Assembly (NCBI RefSeq): GCF_037975245.1
Contig: NC_092574.1
Location: forward strand, 22,881,713 to 22,945,712
DNA from: Apostichopus japonicus
Taxonomy: Eukaryota > Echinodermata > Holothuroidea > Aspidochirotida > Stichopodidae
Direction of reading: 5' to 3'
Length of the DNA stretch: 64,000 nucleotides
Each line of letters starts with the position of its first letter. The first letter of the stretch is position 1. The notes beneath the pieces are model-generated. The model ran no database searches. It worked only from the letters and a program-made list of their open reading frames with translations, and had not been told where the DNA came from. Both the position numbers and the translations under genes were made by a program. Shown here piece by piece: positions 15,101 through 29,264 of the stretch.

Positions 15101-18100
15101 ATTCGCAGAAAGAAAACTAACATTTACATACTAACCTTATAAAATATCATTAGAAGGTCATCCATTTTGCCATGAAGGTCCCCTTTTGAGAAAGAAAAAA
15201 ACAGAACAGAATCATATAAAATTGATGTGTATGATAATAAATGCACCAGTGATCAGCTTCAGAAACTGGGATTCTAATTGTTTCAAGAGGGAAGTGAGCG
15301 GAGGAGAAGTAGGGGACTTACGGGAAAGTGGACATCTTAAAGCAAATCTGCATTATATTAAAAAAAGCCATGGATCAATATTAATTTTACAAATATGTAA
15401 TAACCATGTATATTATGATGCACTCAGTCAAGGTTTAGAAATAACAGGCATATGTCATATATATGGTACTACCTGTAAAGTAACTATGGCGCATTTGTTA
15501 TCTTGGAATTTTACTTGATCTTATTTCTATGCTTTGCAGCACTTTGATAAAGCACTTCAGTGCTATAACCCAGGATTCAAATAAAGACATATCTTCTCAT
15601 GTTACTCCATTTTTGTTTTTTAAAAGTATTTCTTCTTTTTCGAAACTTAGCCACAAAATCTTCCCACGATGACATTAACTGATTTTTCCAGACCCAGACC
15701 AGATACAGATATGTACACTTTACAGCAATGTTATCAGAAGGAAGGGTGAGACAAACCATAGGGGAAGGTACTATAGAAGAAAACTGGTCCCTGCTTCCTG
15801 AAACTGTGGAAATTTATCTCAATTTTGGTAAATTCACAGTTATGCTGGTGTAACAATGTAAATTTTAATTTGCTGCAACCTGTCACTATACAAATTTATT
15901 GCCCCCTTTTGATCAACTTTCCTCTCCCTGTCTCCTTCCAACTTTCCTCTCCGTGTCTCCATCTAACCATCCCCCTCTTCCAACCCTCACCCCCCCCCCA
16001 AAAAAAACAGAAGAAGATTGGTAATATTATGTTGATCTACCTATACTACAAACACAGCACATAGAATGCACTTCTGACATGTTATTCCAAGGCATTATCA
16101 TACATATAGTACAATATACCAGCAACTTGTCCACCAGCTGTGTAGTATAGCTGTTATAATTGATTTGATACCATATGATAACTAACAAAATGACCTCATA
16201 CATAAAGTTCAAGGAGGTCCTTATGAGGGAGAGTGAATCTAAACATGTTAAACAATTGATTGATACACAGTTGTCCCATAGTAAGTTTCTAATGTATAAT
16301 ATATAACCTTCTGCCTTACCACAAGATCTCCCTCAACAAATACCAAACGATGCTTCAAACAATGTTTTTCTATTGAAAGTGTACGTGTATCACAAGACAA
16401 CCAATTTTTGTAAAATGCTGAAAAAATTAGTACAAAAAAACCCCAAACCCAAACATATTGAGTTACCATGTAAAAAGAAGAAGAAAACATGATTATCATG
16501 GGGGAGGAGGGGGTGGGGGGGAGTGAGGGGTTGAAATTAATAAGGCATGAAGTAATTCACTTTCTTTGGTCAGAATAATTATGAAGTAATTGAAGGAAAA
16601 GCTTAAAGCCAAATCCCAAAGATAACTAGAAAGAAAAATAACGGGAAAGAATACGAACCTCCGCTAGGATCGAAATGAATATCCAAAACTGGACCAATTG
16701 ATGGTAAATATGATTTAATACCGTTTTTTTTGCGACTGCATATATCTGAATAAAATAAAGTATAAAATCTTACCACACACGGTAATCTGCTTTGCAAATG
16801 CGGTTGATGCCCGGCTTATATTTGGCATTTCCCTAAGAATTCGGAGTGACTCACTGAGGATCTGTAAGGCATATTTGGCGTGCAATAAATGGCCTTCTTC
16901 GAATGCATTTAAAAGGTCTTGGACATTCTCTAAACTGAGAGGAAATGTGACATGAGGTCCCTTATAGCTGTCCTCAATTTCAATCTCACTAAATGCAATT
17001 ATGCGCTTCTTGTCTGCATTCGAATCTTTTGAAATTTCCTCTGTGAACACAAAAAAAAAGAAGAAAAAGAAAAAAAGAGAGAACATGAGCCATGAGCTTG
17101 CAGGGGCGTAGCCAGTATGAAGCACTGTAGGCCCGGGCCTACACTTTTTTTAGCCAAGTTATCTTTTTTTTTAATACACCCATAATTCTATATTAATATA
17201 ATTTTAACTCGTTTGTTTTTTGGGTTGAAAAGTGATATTGAATGAGGTGTCTCAAGTTAGCAAGAGGCAAGGGAACCAGAATGTACACTCGGGAAGGGCC
17301 GTTTCCGGCCATCTGGGGGTATGTAAAACCAAGAATTTTCTTGTACACTCCGCGCTAAGCAATGGTGGCGCTCCGCTCAGATAGTCGTGCCTACAACTTT
17401 GAAAATCCTGGCTACGCCCATGGCTTGCCCCTTGCATAGCTGACGATGTCAAATAATGCCACAATCTGTCACTTTATTTCATCAGGAAACGTCATTTCCT
17501 TCTAAAATCATTGTTTGAGTGTAATTATGATAGCTGGTATATTAGATAGCTAGAACATCACACTTGTCTTAAGGCTATTTACACAACTTGCATTTATGCC
17601 ACTTTAATCAATAATCGTATGGAAAAAAAATGGCTGGAAGATTGGAAACAGTCTTGAACTTTATTCTACTAAACCTACATTTTTCGAAACCACAAACCTG
17701 GAATAATTAGATCACAAGGCAGTTATTGTATCATGCAAAGCAGTCACTCATGCATAGAAAATATCAAATCGTTTGTAGCTTGTAGGTCATATTGAATCGT
17801 GATCCACATTAGCGGTTTGCTTTTTGCTTACTACTCTGCAAAAAAAAAAGAATTCTTCTTGCTCTACTAACCTACTTGTAAAAGAGGAATGTCCGTAACT
17901 TATCAGAATTTGTAAAATTAAAACCACTTTACTAAATGTCATGTAAACTTTGGGGAATGCTTTCAAAGTAACTTAAAAAATTCAGCCATATTCTTTACCC
18001 TAATTTAATTAAAATTGTATAGTTCAATCATTTTCAAAGTTACGTAAAATTCAGATATATTCTTTACCCCAATTAAATAAAAATTGTATATTTCAATCAT

Positions 18101-21100
18101 TTTTGTTCCACAACAAAGGCACCAAAATTACAGAAGAGTTTATTGATAAATGAACATATAAACAGAGCTGACAAAAAAAATTAAAGAAATAACAGAGGTA
18201 TCATCTGAGGAATTTTCAAATGAAAGTTGTGGAGTAAATCATAAGAACAAGCTGTTTAACCATTGGAGAACATCAGGGTACTTAAGATACTTGTTGTGCT
18301 AGCAAGAACCAACATCATAGAGCCATTATTTTTAACCCTAATGAAAGTGGTAAACCATTACTAGCTGTCCTGCCAGATCTCTAGTACATTTGATCTTATG
18401 GCCAAGTGAGCTATTTAAGTAAGGGGCCCACTTAAACACTGTTGAATGTTAATAATACAGAAACATAAAATTTGGTATAATATATTATTTCATATTGACA
18501 AAGGCCTTATTCCCCTTAACACATCAAAGGGAGAGAGCAAATATTTAGGGGTATTGCAAGGGATCTTTACCACCCATTGTTTTTGACTCTTTATTGCCTT
18601 TGGACCAAAAGGGATAGCGGCACTTCAAATGCAAGCATGTATGAATCAAATGTGCAAGTCAATTATGCCCAAAATTTGTGTACCTTACTATTTTTGTAAG
18701 AAGGCGGCAAACAGGAACCAAATTATTTCCTGATTAACACTGAATAACTCATAAATTTTTGTTAAATAACAATATCTGGGGAATTAGAATGATTCTTCCA
18801 TGATTCCAGTAAATACAATTGGCCACTTTCTATGAGCAATCATTCCTTAAGTAATTTTAACATATTTCTGGTTTGATCATACCCAAAATACTTTTAAATA
18901 GTACTTTCAATATGCACAAATATATTAAACCCTTTCTGGACAAAACCAAAATTGTTTTGGCTGCTCCACCCACTGCACCATGCCCTCTGCTTGCCCTTAC
19001 CCCAACCCAACCCCATCATTATTTACCTGTTAACTTGACATTATTTACAGTACCTGTTTGCTTGCTTTCATCTGTAGGCTGTTCCACAATGTATTTTGAA
19101 AAATCACCGGATTTACCAACAGTGCTCATCATATCATTGAAGAAGTTGTACAGCTGTGAACATAAGGAGAAAAAAACTTTAATAGGAGGCATGGTCTTCA
19201 GCTCTGTGAGGAAGGGGGTCAGGTGGAGCTTATGGCCCTGGGGTCCATTAGGGGGGCTTAACCTGACTCTCCATACCTCTGATGGTCTTTATATAAACAC
19301 CAGCTGTAAACATTTGTTAAGTGATTATTACTAGACCACTTTATTGTGGGAGATTAATGTGGAATACATGTCAATAAAGTATCATATCTGAAAGTACTTC
19401 CAATTTAATCTTCTGTTATGTCTATTGGGAGCTACTGTATATATGGCTTTGCTGATGAACAGACTACTCATGGGCCAATGTAGCAATCATTATAAAGGCA
19501 TATATCTCTATCAAATCCACACTTATGGTATCAAAGTTTTTACAATGTTGCTTTAAGTTCACAGTCACCAACCACAATCAAATAATAGTGTGTTCCATAT
19601 GTATATAATACCTAATACAACACAACTTCAATTACTCTCCATCCCACTCCCCCTAGTAATTTGATGTCAGGGAGAATAAACTGTTGTTTCAACCATCAAT
19701 TAGGGTAAAATATTGCTAATAAAAAACACAGGCATATTGATTGATGATAATGCAATAATTCTTCCAGGCCTCACATTAACATATCTTTTGAATACCATAT
19801 TTCTGATAAAAGCAACTGTCTTTATATATATACCTTGAAGAAACATATATATCACAGATCATCAACTTTAGGGATACATTGAATAATTTATTGAGCACAA
19901 TTTGTGAAGTTAATAAAAATTTAAAATCATATGCCTCATTTGATTACCATTTTAACTAATTGCTGTGTATACATGTTTGCATTTCTGTAGCAATTTGCAA
20001 AGTATTCATAGCTTTTGATATATGGTTGGATGATATAAGATATCATCATCACCAGAAAATTATATCAAAATACATCATATGAACCAGCTCCCACTGGAAT
20101 TACACAAGGAATTACTCTACTGTACATACACTATAACATACTAATGGGGAGGGGGTGAGGTGCCTTGTCCCCCTAGCAAACTATGTACCTCCTTCCAGTA
20201 GAGCAATATGGCCACTTTACCAATCTGGTATATAAGGTAATCATATATTGTATTACAAATATGAGTAATTGTGATTTATTGTTAAATTGGTTACTTGTTG
20301 AACATTTCATTCTTTCAACCAATATCTGCTGTTTGTGGAAAATCTGGAAATCTTTGAACTTCAACCTCATATATACACAACATAGTCATGTTGCTCCCAA
20401 ATTCTCTGTCCACTGATACCAACAGAGAGCCACATATAGGGCTCTGCCAGATAAACTAACAAATCCACCTATATGAGAGAAAAGTCTGCCCCTGATGTAC
20501 CTTCCCCCCCCCCCCTTTTCTTCTCAAATATAACCATCAAAATTGAAGATCCATGTAACTACAACCATTATATGCCATTAAACATTTCTGCATTACCTGT
20601 TTTGAAGTTAATATTGATAGTCAATGATGATTTTTGCTGATAAATTTATATCTGATTTACACTTAATTTGCTTCGAAGTACGTTGTGGATCATATATTAT
20701 ACCATCATGATAAGCAGAGTTGAAAGTGTTAACTTTTGTGTGAGACTCTATTTACTTGACAACAATATTAATATCCTTACGTGATATATATATGGATGCA
20801 TATAAACCTTAACTCATGCTTCATTTACTGCAGCATGAATATATTGTATGGGAATAACTATTTCAGAAATGATTAACAAAAAGAAGCTTATAAGCCATTG
20901 ATTAGTTTGAGATATTTCCTTGGTTTCATCACAACAAATAAACTCTTTCGATTTCCTTGAAAAGAATATTCATAAGTATTTAATCTGTTATTCATTTTTG
21001 ACAAGAATATTCATTCAAGTACTTAATCTGTTATTCATTTTTGACAAGGTTAAGTCTTTTTATCTATGAAATTTTCTGTGGTCATCTACAGCTGATGGTT

Positions 21101-24100
21101 TTCCTTGTTACCCCTGATTTAATTATGATGCCAATATTGCTTTCTTTCCATATTAACTGTCATTTATTGACAGAAGCCTTGTCTTGGAGCTGTACAAATA
21201 CATCAAGCCAGATGGTAACGGATTTGCTCGTTATGTGGTGAAAGCCCTAGATATTATGCTGTATTAATCTTGGCCTTATTGGCTTTGTTTCAGTGTTATT
21301 CCAAAGTAGGTCTCTTGGATATTACAAACGCTTGATTTAACTTGTGGGCGTAAACTGTCACATGCAATGTGTTGCTGGGGAAACTTTAATCAAGAAAAGG
21401 CTTGTATAATAAAAGAGCTAGAGAGGAAGCTCAAAACATTAAAATAGGTTAATATTGAAGTTCTGAACTAGGTCAATGCCATGGTAGATAAAGAAAACAA
21501 ATGATACTGAAAATTAACTCTTCTTTAAAATGATGTTAACTCTGGTTGGGTGTGCACTGCGGTCAACATCAAAGGCAGTTTGAAATCGATAATTATCAGT
21601 TCTTTCGTTAGGTGATATGGAAAAACAATTCATATCAATGTATGGCCACACAATTTCACAAAATATAGCCGCCAACACATAGTACTGTACATGCAACAAA
21701 TACATTACCGTCATTTGTACTATCATAGCAATTTCTTACGTATTCTTATATACTTCTAGCAGATCTGTACAATATTAACAAAATAAATTTTACAATTTTA
21801 TAAAGAAAACTTAGTGGAGGTGGTGTCTGGGGGTCCTCCACAAGAAAAAACAAACCTTTAGATGAGCAAATGGTACATTCTGAGGAATACTTAGGCAATA
21901 AATTAGATCTATATACTTTTGATCTTTTATGTGGGCTTAAAAGGGGCTAGGTGTACAATCCCCCCCCACCCCCCTGGATCCGTGTCTGGGAATCCCCTTA
22001 TGTAAGAATTATCAAGATGATACAAATTAGAGCTTTAATGATCTAGTCTTTTTGTAATTTTCTCTCCTCTGAAGCCTCTTAAATTTCCTATAAATGATAG
22101 TGCCCCCTATGCCAATAGAACATTACAAAGGACCGTAGTATTTTATAAAGCACAAACCTCAGAGACTTCAAAACCGTAACACAAACTTTGGACACTTCAT
22201 TATTCTCTGCAATGATGTATATCATAAAGTATCAATTCTGTTGTCATAGTGATCTTATGTTATCAATTCTAAATGTAGTGACTATGGCATCTAGTCATTC
22301 AATGCAAACTAATTTAGCCAATTTTACAAACAAAATCCATCTCAAATCTCAGAATGGACGTTATCAAGTACTAGCCTGGCCTAAAAGTTAAAATCTCCAA
22401 GAAGATTGTAAAGCCAGAAGGAAGATCCTGAATATATAACAATCTGTTCAAAATGATCAAAATGTCAAGTTAATATTTCAATGAGAAGTTTTTCCGAGGG
22501 TCACTGCAATAGTTCAAAATGTCATTGACCATGCACAGTGCAATGAGACATTAATTTAAAAGAAAAGATGGATATTACTGAAGTCATAACTAGCTATCCA
22601 AACTCTACCCACACAGACAGTTTGTCACTACGGATTTCATCATACAATCCACTGGGAAATCATCACAAGTTCATGGTAGTTCACGTTTTCCTTCGACAGC
22701 GAGCAGGAAAAATACCACAGTTACTTCATATAGCCAAAAACCGAGATGATTATATAATTAAATTCTAATTTGAAACTGTTCTGCTAATTACTGCTGGGTC
22801 ATGATCTGTTTAAAATCATAACTGTAAAATTAATATATTAATAATGGAGGCAGATCCAAAATACAGACTACATGGCCATATTAGAAATAAATCAAGGCAA
22901 TATTTTTATCTTTCGATATAGAAACCTGATGATTTATTATCTGTGTTTAATAGATGACTGTATATCTCTTCAAACTTGACATTTATTATTCCTGTGGACG
23001 TATATACTGTATATACAACGATGGCAATTTCTCTGTGCCTTTGTTGACACTACTAAATAATTCAGAGCTTTCCCCTGAATTCATAGAAAGCAGTATAGGC
23101 CTACATACTCTACTGCATACTGAGTACTAGTACTATAAATGAATTTAGATTAATCTCGCTTCTTTCAGTTGCGAAAGAGAGCTATAGAAAGTGAATCGAG
23201 CTGCGTAAACGCATACCTTGATGTTCCATTAATACTAATTTCTTTAATTTATCTCATTTTGAAAATGATCAAAAAAACTGTCAAAGTAAATTTCTAACAC
23301 CTACAAGACCTATGTGAACTCAAACCTCAATTTAAAAATTAGATAGTTTTACCAATGAAGAGCTTACAATGTATATATACTTCCATGCATTGGCAGGGAT
23401 GGCAGAAGAAGGTTAATCTGGAGGGGCAAAAACATCAAAGGGCAGGGGCACATATATGACTGATACAAAGGGGCAAATCACAAATTCCAATTACTGTACT
23501 TTCTCTAAAGTTTCAATAACAGTGCACTTTTTAATCAAAGGGCACATGTACGTATGTATGACCTTTGACCTCCACCAAAACTATGGTCTTCTTGTAGTCA
23601 ACATGGTCCATATACATATTAAATATGAGGTCTGCCCACATGTATCTTCTTGAGATAATGTGTTTACAAGGTTTTCACAGTTTGACCCCTGGTGACCCCA
23701 AATGACCTCCACTACAAACAATACGCTTCTTCTACTCAATGTGGTACTTTTACACACCAAATATGAAATTGGTCCAACCTTCCCTTCTTCAGATACTGTG
23801 TTTACAAGCTGGGGGTCACAAACACACATACATACGCCATCATGATTGCAAAGTTTACGATTATCATCGAAACCAAAAAAAACAAGCCTGATTTGTAAAA
23901 ATGTGGGTCTGTCAATTATGTTGCCAAAATGAGTTTATTAATAACTTTATGTTTACATAAATCACTGTTTATACTTCAAAATACATTTTGTAACACAAAG
24001 ATTTGTCAAATTTCATTCTTGAAGTTAAATGTCATCTGATGCTTTGTGTACAAACTCCCAAATTTAGACACAAGGACCCACCCAATGAAGCAATATTTTC

Positions 24101-26812
24101 TCCTTGCATTAAGTCATGCTTAGCAGCTAGATGTATAAAGTATACACAAGATGACAAAAACTTAGCAACCAAAAATTGCTTCCGTCATAAGCCACAGTTG
24201 TAAATGCTATAACTACCGATTTATTTAAAACAAGAAATTGTGTTAAACTTGAGTTTGCAGCACAAAGGTTGGCATAAGGAAGGTTTAAAGTTGAGTGATT
24301 AATTTATATCTGTTGTACTATATGGCACTTTTACATGGTCATCATGCAGGCCTACTTGCTATTTATTAACTATATCACTGTAAATATCAATGTAATGTCT
24401 ATGTGAAGTGTATCAGCCAAATCAATACTTGTCACCATCGGGCTAAACTTAGTAAATGAATGCCATTCCAAGATTGCAAAAGGTTTCTTGAATAATGAAA
24501 AACTTTAATTGGTCTCTAGAGAGAAGTTTGAGAAGGTTTCACTGTTTTTTATTACGGTTTGTGAGAATTTCCAAACACTGCTCGTTAGCCCCTACAGTAC
24601 CACTGTCTCTGACTTGATGAAATCAAATTTAATAAACAATGTTGTCAACAGTTAAAGGAAAATGAATAACATTTCATAACAAAAGTTAGTAGATTTATAC
24701 TTCTGAAAATAAGCATAGATCTATAAAGAACCAGAATGAAAACATTTCATGGTTCCTTGCTGCTGTTCATTAGTTCCATTCATAGGGAAATTTCTAACAA
24801 AGCCCTAATACAACAACAGTAATTTATGCTCACAAACTTTTGTTGCCAAAGTAATGCTAAGCCCTGATATCAATTGCAACACACATCAGTGTGTGAAGAC
24901 TATCTACCATTATCATCATACCAAGTTTGACGAAATTCCGACTAGTAATAGTAGCCAAGTAATTGCAATTTGGAGTATTTCACGTTTGACCCCATGACCT
25001 CATTAATATTCATGAAATGAGCACCAACATCAACAGGGATAATCTACTTACTATGGGCCACCCACTCACCAAGTATGGTAATGATTGGTCATTCCCTTGT
25101 TGAGTTATTGTGCATACAAACTTTTCATAACGAAATAATGCTAGCCCCCCCCCCCCTTATAAACATGCATGATATCAATTGCAACACACATCAGTGTGTG
25201 GAGGCTATCTACCAATATCATCATACCAAGTTTGACGAAATTCCAATAAATAGTAGCTAAGTTATTGCAACTTGGGAGTTTTTCACGTTTGACCTGTGAC
25301 CTCATTAATATTATTTAACTTTGAACTCGTATAACTTCGCACACGAAGGTCACATTGGGGTCAACCTATTGACATTTATGATCAGAAGGCACCTTTGACA
25401 TCTGAAAATAGCATCGAAACTGTAAAAATCCCCAAAACACGAAAAGGTCACCAGAGGTCAAATTGAGGTCAAGGGTCACCCAGATGCGGGTTGACAAATG
25501 GATTACATTGAAGCAACTCCCAACCTTAACGGACAGTTCGTTCTCAAGTTATCACAAAAATACTAGTTTTTTATCATTAATTGACCTTTGGTGACCTCGG
25601 ATCACATGACCGTTAAGTTTGAAAATATTCCCCTATACCATTTGCAACTTGTTCCAAAATATCAACCGTGTCACACCTTGGAACTGGGAATTATTGCACT
25701 AAATGTCTGAAAATTTACTTTGACCTCATAAAACTTCACACACAAAGGTCACCTGGGGTAAACCTATTGACATTTTTGATTGGTGAGACGTGAATATAGC
25801 ATCAAAACTGTAAGAATTCCAACATTTTTTTCTTTGCCCATTTTCTCACCGAAAATACTAGTTTTTTAACATTAATTGACCTTTGATGACCTCGGATCAC
25901 ATGACCGTTAAGTTTGAAAATATTCCTCTATACCATTTGCAACTTGTCCCAAAATATCAACCTTGTTACACCTTGGCCCTGGGAGTTATTGCATTAAATG
26001 TCTGAAAATTAACTTTGACCTTGTATAACTTTACACACAAAGGTCACCCGGGTGTCAACCCATTGACATTTTTGATCGGAAGGTACCTTTGATATCCAAA
26101 TCTAGCATCAAAACCAAACATTTTCTTTTTCGCCCGTTTTCTCCCAAACTAAGCACATTTTTTCTAATGTGACCTTTGACCTTTTGACCTTGGTTTCAAA
26201 TGTAGTTTGATCTGCTGATTCCAAAAATCAACACGATAAGTCTGTACAGCCATCCTAACTCTGACCGAAAACTTTGACCCCATATAAGTTCGCACACAAA
26301 GGTCACACGGGGGTCAACCTATCGATCTTTATGATCGAAAGGTACCTTTGACATCTGAAAATAGCATCGAAACTGTAAAAATCCCCAAAACATGAAAAGG
26401 TCACCAGAGGTCAAATTGAGGTCAAGGGTCACCCAGATGTGGGTCGACAATTGGATTACACTGAAGCAACTCCCAACCCTAACGGACAATTCGTTCTCAA
26501 GTTATCGCAAAAATACTAGTTTTTTAACATTAATTGACCTTTGGTGACCTCAGATCACATGACCGTTAAGTTTCAAAATATTGCCCTAACCAGTTCACAA
26601 CTTGTCCCAAAATATCAACCTTGTCGCACATTGGCACTGGGAGTTATTGCAGTTTTAGTATTTTGGGTTTTTGGACCATAACTGACCTTTGGTGACCTTT
26701 GTGGGCACCAAAAACAATAGGGTTCATCTACTCACTATGGGCCACCCACCCACCAAGTTTGATCATGATCAGTCAATCCCTTGTTGAGTTATCGTGCATA
26801 CAAGTTTAAGCG

Positions 26813-26848
<36 letters not shown>

Positions 26849-29181
26849 ACACACGCCAACCTGAATACATAGGTTCCTTTGCTTTCAGCAAGGAACCAAA
26901 AACAGTTGATTTTGACTCTTTTTAGTATGTTCTGCTAGTTTTGGAACTATACCAACAATAGAATAGTGCAATAAATGCAGATATGGAAAAGAGGTACATT
27001 AATGCATCATAACAAAAGTGAAATAAGTCAGCAATAATCATTGCATTTTCATAACAATTGATCAAAGTGTATGAGACTACATTGTAATGCTAATTTCTAT
27101 GTGGATCTATATAGGTCAGATACAAAATGTATTGCCTACAATGCTCTTATAAATTTGCCAAATTTATACACAAATCTTACCTTGCATACAATATATTGTT
27201 ATAAAAAGTTGTCTCATCGAAAGAGTGGAAAGTAACACAATTACTTCACTGTGTTTATAGTTTATGTGATAGTAATTTTGTGATGAAGCTTCTATACCAA
27301 AGAAGTTCAGAGCTCTGTGCTGAGATACAAATCTGTTATCTTTCAATTACTCTTAAAATCAAACTAATATGTACAGTAAGCATGTTTATTAAATTGTAAA
27401 AAGTAGTATATTTGAACTCAGCATGAGGGAGACATTTTCCCTTTTCATTTGTTCCTTTCAAAGCAGAAGTTTGCATTGAATATGAATATTTTCTAAGATA
27501 TGATGAAATGCAGAATTTGAGCTTTAAAATTAAACGGCTCAAATTTCATTTGAAATGACCCAGAAATATGCTGGTATTTGAGCAAGTGTTGGTTTGTGCT
27601 TGTATGTAGTAAGATCTATGGCCTTACACAAGCAATGAAGCATAGCATCCAAAGCCATAAGGCTGACTAAAGTTAGCTAGAATTTTCCTCTGTTTGCCCA
27701 TATCTGAAGTTCTCTATGTCTCCAAGATTGGCATTAGAAGGGAATAGAAAATGAATTAGTCTGTTAATAGGATGACCACTCTACACATGGAATAATTTAT
27801 CAAATATCGCATTGCAAAATGGTCAAATTGCTGTTTTTAGTCCTAAGATGTTTAGCAACCATAGTATTTTACTACTGACAAAATTCAACCTTTAAACTGC
27901 ACAACATGAAAACTGAACACTAACTTATTCCTGCTACATACAGTCTATTAGCTCTAATTAAATATATTCTGCTCTCCCAGAATGCATTGTGGTGGCTATA
28001 ATGAAGAATGTCTACAAAGTGTTGTAGAACCAAGACCTTCCTTGCTGATTAACACTTTACAACTGTAGTAAAAATTTCTGGGGTACAAACCTGCCAGAAT
28101 GATCTAAAAGCATCCTCAATTAACCCCTAATTTTCTCTGAGTGAGAAAAGTTATTTATTATTAAAATTAATTTAATCAAATTACTCTTCCATTTTAAACA
28201 ACACTCACTGTGTCTGATAAAATGGTTGTTTGAAAATAGCAATCAAATTAGTGCTTTTGAGAAAACAACATCAAATGAATTGCCAAGCCTGCTGCCTACT
28301 GCCCATCTTGACTCAGCTCAACAATGGCTACTTGGAAAATGGTGTTTAGTCGGGCATGTGAGTTGTTAAGACTGCTCGAACATGATTTTGACAGTTTTCA
28401 TTCACGTTGGCTTCAGTCGGGGCAACCGAACATGCAACGTTTCCCTGACTGGCAGACGGCAGTGTTTGCGGCGATTCACATAAAAAACTGTCCAGTCTTA
28501 ACAAATGTTTCCAAGCGCGGAAATGTAATTTTGCATACAACTGAAACGAGCACCGTTCGTCAACTGAAAGCATTCATTGTGTACTTTCATCAGTTCTTTG
28601 GTGTGCAGGGTTCATTTTTAAGACTGTGGGGTCTTCACAACTATCAAAAACTAGGAGTTGAATTGAGTAAGGTCTTGATGAGTCGAGCTGTGTGGAGGGT
28701 GCTTATATGATGGTATTTTCTAATCTCTACCAAAATAGTAGGATCATACGAAACTAGAATTAAAATTTTAGTTTATAACTGTTACATATTGTTTAACCCA
28801 TAGAATAGTTCCAACTCTATCCAGGTGCAGTACATGAGTCCATGGTAACGATATTGTAGCAACGTACAATTAAGCCAAGCCATCAACTATGATTATGAGG
28901 TTAATAATGCAATGTAAATTTACTGCTGCTATACCCTCTATATCTTATATAATTATATCTTACATAAAAGCTGTTTTGGTCACTGTGTTCTGCCAGTCAC
29001 TATGTTCCTTAATTCCACTCAATTTTTCATCACATATTTACAAGTATTATCATTCCATCAAGGAAGTGAGTGACTAATAGCATATAAACTAATTCATCTT
29101 ATCTCTGTAATGTAACAAGAATACATGTAGTCAACCTGTTATTAACACTGAATGTGTAGGAAGGTTTCCTGTTATTCTCTC

Positions 29182-29264
<83 letters not shown>

